DNA from: Variovorax paradoxus
GTDB taxonomy: Bacteria > Pseudomonadota > Gammaproteobacteria > Burkholderiales > Burkholderiaceae_C
Length of the DNA stretch: 64,000 nucleotides
NCBI RefSeq assembly: GCF_030811855.1
Contig: NZ_JAUSRN010000008.1
Coordinates: 124,001 to 188,000 of the forward strand
Direction: 5' to 3'
The notes beneath the pieces were generated by a model. That model searched no databases and was not told the origin of the DNA. It was given only the letters and a program-made list of their open reading frames with translations. How positions within the stretch are numbered: position 1 is the first letter of the stretch; each line of letters begins with the position of its first letter. This document shows positions 16,632-25,567 of the stretch, one piece after another. The position numbers and the translations under genes were made by a program.

Positions 16632-17269
16632 AAACCGACGAGCTCGTCGCGATGCTGGCCAGCGGCCCCACGGCCGTGCCGCGCCGTGCCGCGGGGCGCC
16701 GACTCGCTTTGGCGCTGCTGGCAGGGCTGCCTTTGTCATTCGCCATCATGCTCACCGAATACGGCGTGCGCCGTGATCTGGTGCAGGCCATGTTCTGGCC
16801 GATGTTCTGGGTCAAGGTGCTGTTTCCGCTGTGCATTGCAGCGGCCGCCTTCGTGATGGTGCAGCGCCTCGCGCGCCCCGGCGTGCAGGTGCGGCGCGCC
16901 TGGCTCGGCGCCGCGGTGCCGCTTCTTGTGGTGTGGGTGCTGGCGGCCATGGCCTGGTTCAATGCACCGCCACAGGAGCGCATGCCTCTACTCATGGGCG
17001 AGTCGTGGCGCGTTTGCGCACTCAGCATCGGGCTCATGGCGCTGCCCGTTTTTGCGGCCGCGCTGCTGGCGTTGAAAAGCCTGGCACCCACGCGGCCGGC
17101 ATGGGCCGGCGCGGCTGCCGGCGGGCTGGCCGGGGGCGTGGGTGCGGCCGTTTATGCGCTGCACTGCGTGGAGTTGACGGCGCCATTTTTGGCGGTCTGG
17201 TACGTCAGCGGCATCGCGCTGCCGGTGCTGGTGGGGGCTGTGCTCGGGCCGCGCCTTTTGCGCTGGTAA
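16628..17269 (+). CDS. NrsF-type (DUF1109) membrane anti-sigma factor
   Basis: 213 residues with six hydrophobic segments. The N-terminus [11 protein letters not shown] is the cytosolic anchor typical of DUF1109 proteins. Two Cys at family-typical places, WRVC (near residue 129) and LHC (near residue 180), flank the [19 protein letters not shown] block; in the Caulobacter homologue such a Cys pair is needed for response. It would hold the sigma factor at the inner membrane until a signal arrives. The ATGA overlap with the sigma gene fixes the start and suggests equal expression. Confidence 0.88.
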   Translation: MKTDELVAMLASGPTAVPRRAAGRRLALALLAGLPLSFAIMLTEYGVRRDLVQAMFWPMFWVKVLFPLCIAAAAFVMVQRLARPGVQVRRAWLGAAVPLLVVWVLAAMAWFNAPPQERMPLLMGESWRVCALSIGLMALPVFAAALLALKSLAPTRPAWAGAAAGGLAGGVGAAVYALHCVELTAPFLAVWYVSGIALPVLVGAVLGPRLLRW

Positions 17270-17290
17270 TCCAGGCTGGGCCGAGCCGGC

Positions 17291-18799
17291 TCAGCGCTTC
17301 TTGGCCCCGAAGATCCCGCCCAGCACGCCGCGCAAGATCTCCTTGCCGACCGAAGTGCCCATGGTGCGCACCGCCGACTTGGCCATGGTCTGGACCAGGC
17401 CGTCGCGCTTGCCGCCGCGTGGGCCGGTGCTGCCGAAGAGCAGGTCATTCAGCATGCTGCTGGCTCCGGACGATTCGGTCGCATCCTTGGCCCCCGGCTT
17501 GGCCACTGGCGCATCGGGTGCGGTTTCGGTCCGGTTCTTGAGCTTTTCGTAGGCCGATTCGCGGTCCACCGTCTTCTCGTACACGCCCGCAACGAGCGAA
17601 TTGGCCATCACCGCCTGGCGCTGCGCTGGTGTGATGGGGCCGATCTGGCTGCCGGGCGGCACCACGTACACGCGCTCGGTCACGCTCGGGCGACCCTTGG
17701 CGTCGAGAAAGCTCACCAGTGCTTCACCTACGGCGAGCTCGGTGATGGCCGTTTCAATGTCCAGGCCCGGCTTCTGCCGCATGGTGGTGGCGGTGGCTTT
17801 CACGGCCTTCTGGTCGCGCGGGGTGAAAGCGCGCAGCGCGTGCTGGACGCGGTTGCCGAGCTGGGCCAGCACCGAATCCGGAATGTCGAGCGGGTTCTGC
17901 GTCACGAAATAGACGCCCACGCCCTTGGAGCGCACCAGCCGCACCACGAGTTCGATGCGCTCGACCAGGGCCTTGGGCGCCTCGTTGAACAGCAGGTGGG
18001 CCTCGTCGAAGAAGAATGCCAGCTTGGGCTGGTCGGGGTCGCCGATTTCAGGCAGCTGCTCGAACAGCTCGGACAGCATCCAGAGCAGGAAGGTTGCATA
18101 GAGCCGCGGCGAATTCATGAGCTTGTCGGCGGCCAGGATGTTGATCACGCCCTTGCCGCCCACGGTCTGCATGAAGTCGGCGATGTTGAGCATCGGCTCG
18201 CCGAAAAACTTGTCGCCGCCCTGGGTTTCGATCTGCAGCAGGCCGCGCTGGATGGCGCCGACGCTGGCGGCGCTGATGTTGCCGTACTCGGTGGTGAACT
18301 GGCTCCCGTTCTCGCCCACATACTGCAGCATGGCGCGCAGGTCCTTCAGGTCGAGCAGCAGCAGGCCGTTGTCGTCGGCGATCTTGAACACAAGATTCAG
18401 CACGCCGGCCTGGGTTTCGTTCACGTCCAGCATGCGGCCCAGGAGCAGGGGGCCCATGTCGGAAACGGTGGCGCGCACCGGATGGCCTTGTTCGCCGAAC
18501 ACGTCCCACAGGGTGACCGGGCAAGCGGCCGATTCGGGCAGATCGATGCCGCGTTCCTTCAGCGTGGCCGCCATCTTTTCGCCGATGGCGCCTTTCTGGC
18601 TCATGCCGGTCAGGTCGCCCTTCACATCGGCCATGAACACCGGCACGCCGATGCTCGAAAGCTTCTCGGCCATGGTCTGCAGGGTGACCGTCTTTCCGGT
18701 GCCGGTGGCGCCGGTGATCAGGCCGTGGCGGTTTGCCAGGCTGGGGAGCAGGGCGCACTCGATGGTGTCGTGGCGTGCGATGAGAAGGGGGTCGGCCAT
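17291..18799 (-). CDS. HerA-like ATPase, DUF853 (YjgR) family
   Basis: 502 residues. Walker A GATGTGKT occurs near residue 30 and a Walker B-like [10 protein letters not shown] near residue 270; the flanking [31 protein letters not shown] and [20 protein letters not shown] segments are typical of the YjgR/DUF853 family. The C-terminal 90 residues are low-complexity and end in GGIFGAKKR. The cellular role of the family is not settled; relatives of HerA translocate DNA. The gene stands alone, convergent with the anti-sigma gene and divergent from the aryl polyene operon. Confidence 0.85.
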   Translation of the reverse strand: MADPLLIARHDTIECALLPSLANRHGLITGATGTGKTVTLQTMAEKLSSIGVPVFMADVKGDLTGMSQKGAIGEKMAATLKERGIDLPESAACPVTLWDVFGEQGHPVRATVSDMGPLLLGRMLDVNETQAGVLNLVFKIADDNGLLLLDLKDLRAMLQYVGENGSQFTTEYGNISAASVGAIQRGLLQIETQGGDKFFGEPMLNIADFMQTVGGKGVINILAADKLMNSPRLYATFLLWMLSELFEQLPEIGDPDQPKLAFFFDEAHLLFNEAPKALVERIELVVRLVRSKGVGVYFVTQNPLDIPDSVLAQLGNRVQHALRAFTPRDQKAVKATATTMRQKPGLDIETAITELAVGEALVSFLDAKGRPSVTERVYVVPPGSQIGPITPAQRQAVMANSLVAGVYEKTVDRESAYEKLKNRTETAPDAPVAKPGAKDATESSGASSMLNDLLFGSTGPRGGKRDGLVQTMAKSAVRTMGTSVGKEILRGVLGGIFGAKKR

Positions 18800-18849
18800 G
18801 GGGGGCTCCGGGTCGTATCGAAGCGGGCAGTCTAATCAAGCGGCCCTCC

Positions 18850-18895
18850 TATAATCCACGACCCCCGAGGTAGTAACCGAAAAAGTTTCAGGAGG
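18850..18895 (+). promoter_or_regulatory. -10 element and strong ribosome binding site of the aryl polyene operon
   Basis: A perfect TATAAT lies at 18850-18855, though no convincing -35 hexamer is found 16-18 bases upstream. AGGAGG at 18890-18895 is five bases before a TTG codon at 18901, which decides that start for the acyl carrier protein gene. Confidence 0.5.
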
Positions 18896-18900
18896 TTTTC

Positions 18901-19212
18901 TTGTCATCGACTGCTCAGCCCCCCATTCCCGCCGTTGGCGATTCACCTGAACAGTCGCCGATTGAAAAAGAATTGGCCGTCCTGCTTGTGAACGCGCTCA
19001 ATCTCGAAGTCGCGCCCGAAGACATCGTGCCGACCGATCCGCTGTACGGCGAAGGCCTTGGCCTCGACTCGATCGACATCCTCGAAGTGGCGCTCGAAGT
19101 GTCCCGGCGCTACGGCTTCCAGCTGCGCTCGGACGACGAGCGCAACCAACAGATCTTCCAGTCGCTGCGCACGCTCGCGACCCACGTCGCCCAGCATCGC
19201 AGCGCTTCCTGA
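18901..19212 (+). CDS. Acyl carrier protein of the aryl polyene cluster
   Basis: 103 residues from a TTG start, supported by AGGAGG five bases upstream. The phosphopantetheine attachment Ser is in GLGLDSIDILEVALE near residue 59. It would carry the aryl starter and growing polyene chain for the ligase, ketoreductase and dehydratases encoded downstream; XanC of Xanthomonas has this role. About 25 residues of low-complexity, Pro-rich sequence precede the carrier domain. It is the first gene of the rightward arm. Confidence 0.88.
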   Translation: MSSTAQPPIPAVGDSPEQSPIEKELAVLLVNALNLEVAPEDIVPTDPLYGEGLGLDSIDILEVALEVSRRYGFQLRSDDERNQQIFQSLRTLATHVAQHRSAS

Positions 19213-19216
19213 TCCC

Positions 19217-19861
19217 ATGTCACGATGGCGACTGGCGCTCCTGCTGCTGGTGGGAGTGGCCTATGCCGGCCTCTCTCACTGGATGATGCTGTTCCACCCC
19301 ACGGAGCCGTGGGCTGTGGTGGTCCTGCTCGGCCCGCTATGGCTTGCCGCCATGGGCTTTGCCGCCAGCAAGTTCGGCCGCCTGGGGTTCATTGCGGCCA
19401 TGCTGCTCGGCATTGCTGGCTTCGCGCTCGTGTTCCTGGGTGAAGCGGGAGACACCAACCGACTCTATGTATTCCAGCACGTGGCCATCAACGGCCTGCT
19501 GTGCGGCTGGTTCGGCGCTTCGCTGCGCGGGCCGGGGCTTCCGCTGATCACGCAGTTCGCGCAGCGCGTGCATCCGCTCAAAGGCCACATGCTGGCCTAC
19601 ACCACGCAGCTCACCCGCATCTGGACCGTTTACTTCGCTCTGGTGGTGGTGTCGTCCATCGTCGTGTACATGACCCTGCCTTTTTCGGCTTGGTCGCTGC
19701 TCGCGAACGTGCTGACCCCGCTCTCGGTGACGCTTCTTTTCGTGGGCGAGCACCTGGTGCGCTATCGGCTGCATCCCGAATTCGAGCGCACGCGGCTCAT
19801 CGATGCGGTGCGCGCCTTTCAAGGCACATCCACGATCGATCACGGCACCGGCGGCCGATGA
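19217..19861 (+). CDS. Polytopic inner-membrane protein of aryl polyene clusters (COG4648 type)
   Basis: 214 residues with about six hydrophobic segments, from MSRWRLALLLLVGVAYAGLS to a C-terminal LTPLSVTLLFVGEHLVRYR. Small membrane proteins of this type (COG4648) sit beside the acyl carrier protein in aryl polyene and xanthomonadin clusters; their role is not established and may be assembly or export of the pigment. Four bases separate it from the ACP stop. Membership is judged from size, topology and position. Confidence 0.65.
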   Translation: MSRWRLALLLLVGVAYAGLSHWMMLFHPTEPWAVVVLLGPLWLAAMGFAASKFGRLGFIAAMLLGIAGFALVFLGEAGDTNRLYVFQHVAINGLLCGWFGASLRGPGLPLITQFAQRVHPLKGHMLAYTTQLTRIWTVYFALVVVSSIVVYMTLPFSAWSLLANVLTPLSVTLLFVGEHLVRYRLHPEFERTRLIDAVRAFQGTSTIDHGTGGR

Positions 19862-19877
19862 AACAGGGGCCACCCGC

Positions 19878-21587
19878 GTGACCGCCGACACCCGCCTGCT
19901 GCCGCTGATCGCCAACCGGGACCTCGATGCGCCCCTGGCCTGGCGGGCCGGCGTGCCGGTCAGCACGCGGCAGTTCCTGGCCGACGTGGCCCGCTTTGCG
20001 CCGGTGCTGCCGGCGGCGGGGAAAGCCGTCAACCTGTGCGTCGACCGCTACGCCTTTGCCGTCAGCCTGGCAGCGGCGCTGGTGCGCGGCCATGCGAGCC
20101 TCCTGCCGCCCGACGCGCGGCCCGACACGCTCGCACGCCTGCTCGAATCCGGCGGATCGAACCTTTTTGCGCTGACCGACGATGCCGATCTCGCCACGCC
20201 CGGCATGCAGCGTGTGCTGATCGAAGACCGCTCCAGCCCCGAAGGCGGCGACGGCCTGGAGGTACCGCTCATCGACGGTGCCATGCACGCGGTGAGCCTG
20301 CTAACTTCCGGCTCCACCGGCGTGCCCCAGCCGCACGCCAAGCGGTGGGAAACGCTGGTTGGTGACGTTGCGGTGGCGGTGGAGCGGCTCTCCAGCCTGC
20401 TCGGGCTGCCGTCGCTCGCCGGCCTGACGCTGGTGGCAACCGTGCCGGTGCAGCACAGCTATGGGCTGGAATCGTCGGCACTGCTGGCCATGCTCGGCGG
20501 CGCCGCGTTCGAAAGCGGGCGGCCGTTCTTTCCGGCCGATGTCGCCAAAACCCTGGAATCGGTGCCGCGTCCGCGCGCGCTGGTCACCACGCCCTTCCAT
20601 CTGAAGACGCTGCTGCTGTCGGGCATCGAACTGCCTGCGGTCGACCTGATTCTTTCCGCCACCGCGCCGCTGTCGCCGCAACTCGCCGCCCAGGCCGAGC
20701 AGGCGCTCGGCGGCGTGCTGATCGAAATCTACGGCAGCACCGAATCCGGCCAGGTCGCCACCCGCCGCACGACCCAGAGCGACATCTGGGAGAACTTCGG
20801 CAGCATCCGTGTGCATGCCGAGCCGGGCGAGGGCGACGGTCCGGAGCGCTTCATCTTCAGCGGCGACTTCCTGCCCGAGCCCACGCCCATGGCCGACGTG
20901 CTCGAACTGCTCGACGAGCGCCGCTTCCGGCTGTTCGGCCGCGCCAACGACCTGATCCACGTGGCGGGCCGGCGAAGTTCGCTCGCGCACCTGAACTATC
21001 ACCTCAACAGCATTGCGGGCGTGGAGGACGGCGCGTTCTGGCTCCCCGACGAAGTGGCCGATGGGGTGGTGCGCCCCGTGGCTTTTGTGGTGGCTCCCAC
21101 GCTATCGGCCGGCGAAATCATTGCCGCACTGCGGCAGCGGCTGGAGCCGGTGTTCGTGCCGCGCCGCGTGGTGCAGGTGAAGGCTTTTCCGCGCGAAGGC
21201 ACTGGCAAGCTCACGGTGCGTGCACTGCGCGAATTCGCGCTCGCACAGCTTGCAGACGACACCACCCCGGTGCAGCTCGCCCATGCGGTGCCCATCGACC
21301 ATCCGGCATTCGCCGGCCATTTTCCGGGTCAGCCGCTGTTGCCGGGCGCGCTGATTCTGGCCGAGGTGATGGAAGCCATGCAGCGCGTGCCCGCGCTGGT
21401 CGCGCGCCTCGGCAGCCATCCCACGCTGGCGGCCGCCAAGTTTCTCGCGCCTGTGCGGCCCGGCAGCATGCTCTCCATCGAGCTGCATCCTGAGTCCGGC
21501 GCCGCGCGCGGCGTGCGGTTCGACGTGCGCTGCGACGGCGTGGTGGCTGTCACCGGCCGCTGGGCCGCCGTGCAAGAGTCCGCGTGA
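19878..21587 (+). CDS. Aryl acid:ACP ligase fused to a hotdog dehydratase domain
   Basis: 569 residues from a GTG start 16 bases after the previous stop. Residues 1-460 are an acyl-adenylating enzyme: phosphate loop LLTSGSTGVPQPHAK, EIYGSTESGQV, LFGRANDLIHVAGRR, and the catalytic Lys in REGTGKLTVRAL. Residues about 465-569 form a hotdog domain with HPAFAGHFPGQPLLPGALIL, the FabA/FabZ-like active-site segment. The first half would activate 3-hydroxybenzoate (or a similar acid) and load it on the carrier protein, as XanA2 does; the second would dehydrate chain intermediates. In many relatives the two parts are separate genes, so the fusion is notable. Confidence 0.85.
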   Translation: MTADTRLLPLIANRDLDAPLAWRAGVPVSTRQFLADVARFAPVLPAAGKAVNLCVDRYAFAVSLAAALVRGHASLLPPDARPDTLARLLESGGSNLFALTDDADLATPGMQRVLIEDRSSPEGGDGLEVPLIDGAMHAVSLLTSGSTGVPQPHAKRWETLVGDVAVAVERLSSLLGLPSLAGLTLVATVPVQHSYGLESSALLAMLGGAAFESGRPFFPADVAKTLESVPRPRALVTTPFHLKTLLLSGIELPAVDLILSATAPLSPQLAAQAEQALGGVLIEIYGSTESGQVATRRTTQSDIWENFGSIRVHAEPGEGDGPERFIFSGDFLPEPTPMADVLELLDERRFRLFGRANDLIHVAGRRSSLAHLNYHLNSIAGVEDGAFWLPDEVADGVVRPVAFVVAPTLSAGEIIAALRQRLEPVFVPRRVVQVKAFPREGTGKLTVRALREFALAQLADDTTPVQLAHAVPIDHPAFAGHFPGQPLLPGALILAEVMEAMQRVPALVARLGSHPTLAAAKFLAPVRPGSMLSIELHPESGAARGVRFDVRCDGVVAVTGRWAAVQESA

Positions 21588-22585
21588 TGAAGCACACCGA
21601 TGCCGAAACGCGCGCCGTGAACGACGCAGCGCAAGCGGGGCACCGCGGCGACTGGGCCCACACGCCCGAGCGCAGCAACATGCTGGCACTGCGTCTCATG
21701 TGCCTTGTGGCGCTGGTCTGTGGGCGCCATTTGACGCGCCTGCTGCTGCCGCCCATCAGCCTGTACTTTCTCTTGTTCGCTCCCGTGCCGCGCCGCCACA
21801 TCAAGCGCTACCTGTTCAGGGCCATCGGTCCGCACGCCGGCTGGATCGACGGCTATCGCCTGCTGCACGCCTTTGCCTCCACGGTGCTCGACCGCGTGTA
21901 TTTCCTGCGCGGGCGCATGAACCTGTTCGACGTGAATGTGAAAGGCAACCCCGCGCTGGAAGCCGAGGCGCTGGGCGGACGTGGCGCCTTCCTGCTGGGT
22001 GCGCACGTCGGCAGCTTCGAGGCGATGGGCGCCTGCAAGCAAAAGAGCGAGCACAAGCAAGAGCTGCGGCTTGCGATGCTGATGTATCCCGACAATGCGC
22101 AGCGCATCACGGCCATCCTCAACGCCATCAGCCTGCCCGAACTGCGGCCTCACGTGATCGCGCTGGGCCGCCCACATTCGATGCTGGCGCTGCGCGATTG
22201 GCTCGACAGCGGCGGCCTCGGCGGCATGCTCGCGGACCGCACCCTTCCGGGCAGCGAAGACCAGCCGGCGCAGCAGCGCGGCAACACCATCGTGCTGCCG
22301 TTCCTCGGCCAGCCGGCAAGTTTCAACGACGGCCCCTTTCGCCTGGCAGCGCTGCTGCGGCGCAAGGTGTTCTTCATGGCCGGCCTCTATGGCGGGGGCG
22401 CGCGCTACGATGTTCAGTTCGACCTCCTGGCCGACTTCAGCGAGCGGTCAATCGATCCCGCGGAGCGGGAACGCCGCATCCAGGCGGCGGTCGAAGCCTA
22501 CGTGGCGCGCCTGGAAGCGCTGTGCCGCGCCTATCCGTACAACTGGTTCAACTTTCATGATTTCTGGCTCGAAGATTCGGTTTGA
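21587..22585 (+). CDS. LpxL/HtrB-type acyltransferase
   Basis: 332 residues. It has one N-terminal membrane segment (LLLPPISLYFLLFAPV region), the catalytic HX4(D/E)-type motif in GAHVGSFEAMG, and MLADRTLPG and PYNWFNFHDFW blocks of the lipid A late acyltransferase superfamily. In aryl polyene clusters such an enzyme is thought to transfer the finished polyene acyl chain to a lipid head group; here the acceptor is not known. It overlaps the previous stop (TGATG) and the next gene begins 29 bases before its end, so expression is coupled. Confidence 0.8.
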   Translation: MKHTDAETRAVNDAAQAGHRGDWAHTPERSNMLALRLMCLVALVCGRHLTRLLLPPISLYFLLFAPVPRRHIKRYLFRAIGPHAGWIDGYRLLHAFASTVLDRVYFLRGRMNLFDVNVKGNPALEAEALGGRGAFLLGAHVGSFEAMGACKQKSEHKQELRLAMLMYPDNAQRITAILNAISLPELRPHVIALGRPHSMLALRDWLDSGGLGGMLADRTLPGSEDQPAQQRGNTIVLPFLGQPASFNDGPFRLAALLRRKVFFMAGLYGGGARYDVQFDLLADFSERSIDPAERERRIQAAVEAYVARLEALCRAYPYNWFNFHDFWLEDSV

Positions 22586-23171
22586 CTGGCTGTGCAGGAG
22601 CCTGCTGCTGGCACTTGCTTGCTGCGCTGCGCCGGCCTGGGCTTTCGACCTGCCCGATCTGATGGGGCTGCTCTCCAAGCAGAAAAGCGGTGAGGCCCGC
22701 TTCACCGAACAGCGCTTCGTGCATGGGCTCGAAGGCCCGCTCGATTCGCGCGGCACGCTGAGTTTCAACGCGCCCGATAAGCTGGTCCGGCGCACCTTGT
22801 CGCCGCGCGAAGAGACGATGGCGGTCGAAGGCAACACGCTCACGCTGTCGCGCGGCGGCCGCAACCGCACTCTGACGCTCGACAGCATGCCCGAGCTGCT
22901 CGGCTTGGTCGAAGCCATGCGCGGCACCCTGAGCGGCGACGGCACGACCTTGCAGCGGTATTTCCGCAGCACGGTGAGCGGCTCGGCCGCCAACTGGACA
23001 CTCGACCTGCTGCCGGCGGACAGCCGCCTCGCGGCCCAGGTGCGCAGCATCCGCATCAGCGGGCGCGCCAGCGAAGTGGTCGGCCTCGAGATGGAGTTCG
23101 TCGGCGGTGACCGCTCGGTCATGAGCATCACGCCCGAACGCCCGGGCGCCGCCGGACGCACGACGCCGTGA
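22557..23171 (+). CDS. LolA-like periplasmic carrier protein
   Basis: 204 residues. A signal peptide (SLLLALACCAAPAWAF) is followed by about 180 residues with the LolA-type segments EARFTEQRFVHGLEGPLDSRG, LSFNAPDKLVRRTLSP and AVEGNTLTL. LolA carries lipoproteins across the periplasm; the homologues in aryl polyene clusters are believed to carry the lipid-linked pigment. The ATG lies inside the end of the acyltransferase gene; this start gives a complete signal peptide. The stop overlaps the GTG of the MMPL exporter gene. Confidence 0.8.
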   Translation: MISGSKIRFDWLCRSLLLALACCAAPAWAFDLPDLMGLLSKQKSGEARFTEQRFVHGLEGPLDSRGTLSFNAPDKLVRRTLSPREETMAVEGNTLTLSRGGRNRTLTLDSMPELLGLVEAMRGTLSGDGTTLQRYFRSTVSGSAANWTLDLLPADSRLAAQVRSIRISGRASEVVGLEMEFVGGDRSVMSITPERPGAAGRTTP

Positions 23172-25567
23172 AGGCACGCGAGGCCGGAGGAGGGCCGCCG
23201 AGCTGGCAACGCCGCGCGGTGGTGCTGCTGGTGTGGGCGCTGGTCCTGCTTGGCGGTGCGCTGCAGATTGCGCGCACGCACTTCAGCGCCGACCTTTCGG
23301 CCTTTCTGCCCAAGAGCCCCGACGTTCGGCAGCAGGTGCTCATCGAGCAGTTGCAAAGCGGCGTGGCGTCGCGAACGCTGATGCTCGGCATCGAAGGCGG
23401 CGCCAACGCGGAGGTGCGCGCCGCGGTGTCGCGCGCTGTCGCCAAGGCCATGCGCGACAGCAAGCTGTTCGACCTGATCCAGAACGGCGACACCGGCGAC
23501 TGGAGCGAAGCCGGCACCTGGGTCTTCGAGCACCGCTACCAGCTCTCGCCTGGCGTGCGGCCCGAGCAGTTCACGGTTGCAGGCCTGCGCGACGCGATCT
23601 ACGAAACGCTGTCGATGCTGGGCACGCCGGCCGGCAATGCGATCAAGCCATTGCTCGACCGCGATCCGACCGGCGAAACGCAGCGCATCGCCGTGGAGCT
23701 GACGCCAGCCAGCGCGCCGCGCAGCGAGAACGGGGTGTGGATGTCGCGCACCGCACCGCGCGCGCTCATGATCGCCACCACGCGCGCGGCGGGCAGCGAT
23801 CTCGATGCGCAGGCCGTGGCCATCGCACGGGTGCAGGCGGCCTTCGACGCCGCAACGCAGGGCATGGCCGAGGCCGGCAGGCCCAAGCTGCTGTTGAGCG
23901 GCCCGCCTGTGTTCTCGGTGTTGAGCCGCGACAAGATCAAGACCGAAGCGACGCACCTTGCCATCGTCGGCGGCCTCGTGATGGGCGGCCTGCTGCTGCT
24001 GGCGTTCGCCTCGCCGCGCGCGCTGGTCATCGCGTTCCTGCCTGTGGCCACCGGCGTGGTGGTGGGGACCGCCGCGGTGAGCGTGGTGTTCGGCTCGGTG
24101 CACGGCATGACGCTGGGTTTTGGCAGCACGCTGATCGGGGAGACGGTCGACTACGCCATTTACTACCTGATCCAGGCCCGCGGCGCCGCCGTGGCCGGCA
24201 CCGGCTGGGCCCGCTGGCGCGAGGTGCATTGGCCCACCGTGCGGCTCGGGCTGCTGACCTCGGTGTGCGGTTTTGCGGCACTGGTGTTCTCGGGGTTTCC
24301 GGGCCTGGCGCAGCTGGGTGTGTTTTCCATCGCGGGGCTCGTGGCTGCCGCGCTGGCGACGCGCTATGCGCTGCCCATGCTCGCGCCCGATGGCGCCACC
24401 GGCATGGGCATGCGCAGGTACATGGCGCAGGCTGCCGGCATGCTCGTGCGCGGCCTGCCGCGCCTGCGCTGGGTGTTGGCCGGGCTTGGCGCCGCCGCGC
24501 TGGTGGTGGTGGTCTGGCAGGGCGGCCATCTCTGGCGCGCCGACCTCGGTGCGATGAGCCCGGTGCCCAAGTCGGCACAGCAACTCGACGAAATGCTGCG
24601 TGCCGACATCGGTACCGGCGACGGCGGCACGCTGGTGGTGGTCTACGGCGCCGATGAGGAAACCGCATTGCGCAACACCGAAGCTGCCACGGCGCGGCTC
24701 GAGGCGCTGGTCGACAAGGGAGAGCTCGGCGGTTTCGAGGCCGTCACCCGCGTGCTGCCGAGCGTGGCGACGCAGACGGCGCGCTTGGCCAGTCTGCCCG
24801 AGATTGAGGCGCTGCGCACTCGGCTGGCCGAGGCCACGCAAGGCTCGCCGCTTCCGGCCACACGGCTCGGGCCTTTCCTGGCCGACGTCGAAGGCGCGCG
24901 AAAGCTGGCGCCGGTGCGGCGCGCCGACCTGACTGGCGGGCCCCTCGGTTCGGTGGTCAACACGCTCATGTACCAGCGCCCGGGTGGTGGCTGGTCGACG
25001 CTGGTGGTGCTGCACCCTGGTCCGAACTTCAATGCGGGCCGGCTCGAAAAGGCGCTCGCGGGCGTGCCCGAAGTGCAGGTGGTCGACGTTGGCCGCGAAC
25101 TCGCGGGGCTGTATCAGCGCTATCTGCACGAGGCTTTCGTGCAGGTGCTGCTCGGCGCGCTGGCCGTGGTGGTGCTGCTCGGCATCTACCTGCGTTCGGG
25201 CAAGCGCCTGCTCGCGGTGTGCCAGCCGTTGGTGGTCGCGGTCGTGCTCACGCTCGGCGGCATGGCCGTGCTGCAGGTCCCGTTGGGCATCCTGCACCTG
25301 GTCGGGCTGCTGCTGATCGTGGCGGTGGGCTCCAACTATGCGCTGTTCTTTGATCAGCTGCGCGTGGCCGGGCGCGCCGACGAGGACACGCTGGCCTCGC
25401 TGATGCTGGCCAACCTGACCACGGTGGTCTCCTTCGGCCTGATTGCGATCTCGGAGATTCCGGCGCTGTCGTCGATCGGCCGCGTGGTCGCGCCGGGTGC
25501 GCTGCTGGCGCTTTTGCTGTCGGCAGCATTCGCGCGGCGATTGGCGCCGCCGGCCGCGCACGGCTGA
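23168..25567 (+). CDS. MMPL/RND-type exporter
   Basis: 799 residues from a GTG that overlaps the LolA-like stop (GTGA). Two halves repeat the RND plan: one N-terminal membrane helix and a large periplasmic loop with HFSADLSAFLPKSPDVRQQV, then five helices including the GFGSTLIGETVDYAIYYL segment, and a second similar half with GILHLVGLLLIVAVGSNYALF. MMPL proteins export lipids; in aryl polyene clusters the homologue is expected to move the pigment lipid across the inner membrane to the LolA-like carrier. Confidence 0.87.
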   Translation: MKAREAGGGPPSWQRRAVVLLVWALVLLGGALQIARTHFSADLSAFLPKSPDVRQQVLIEQLQSGVASRTLMLGIEGGANAEVRAAVSRAVAKAMRDSKLFDLIQNGDTGDWSEAGTWVFEHRYQLSPGVRPEQFTVAGLRDAIYETLSMLGTPAGNAIKPLLDRDPTGETQRIAVELTPASAPRSENGVWMSRTAPRALMIATTRAAGSDLDAQAVAIARVQAAFDAATQGMAEAGRPKLLLSGPPVFSVLSRDKIKTEATHLAIVGGLVMGGLLLLAFASPRALVIAFLPVATGVVVGTAAVSVVFGSVHGMTLGFGSTLIGETVDYAIYYLIQARGAAVAGTGWARWREVHWPTVRLGLLTSVCGFAALVFSGFPGLAQLGVFSIAGLVAAALATRYALPMLAPDGATGMGMRRYMAQAAGMLVRGLPRLRWVLAGLGAAALVVVVWQGGHLWRADLGAMSPVPKSAQQLDEMLRADIGTGDGGTLVVVYGADEETALRNTEAATARLEALVDKGELGGFEAVTRVLPSVATQTARLASLPEIEALRTRLAEATQGSPLPATRLGPFLADVEGARKLAPVRRADLTGGPLGSVVNTLMYQRPGGGWSTLVVLHPGPNFNAGRLEKALAGVPEVQVVDVGRELAGLYQRYLHEAFVQVLLGALAVVVLLGIYLRSGKRLLAVCQPLVVAVVLTLGGMAVLQVPLGILHLVGLLLIVAVGSNYALFFDQLRVAGRADEDTLASLMLANLTTVVSFGLIAISEIPALSSIGRVVAPGALLALLLSAAFARRLAPPAAHG

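Noticed and set aside
18873..18878. GTAACC upstream of the aryl polyene ACP gene as a second ECF sigma promoter
   Set aside because: No CGAA follows at 16 bases, and the ribosome site begins too soon after it.
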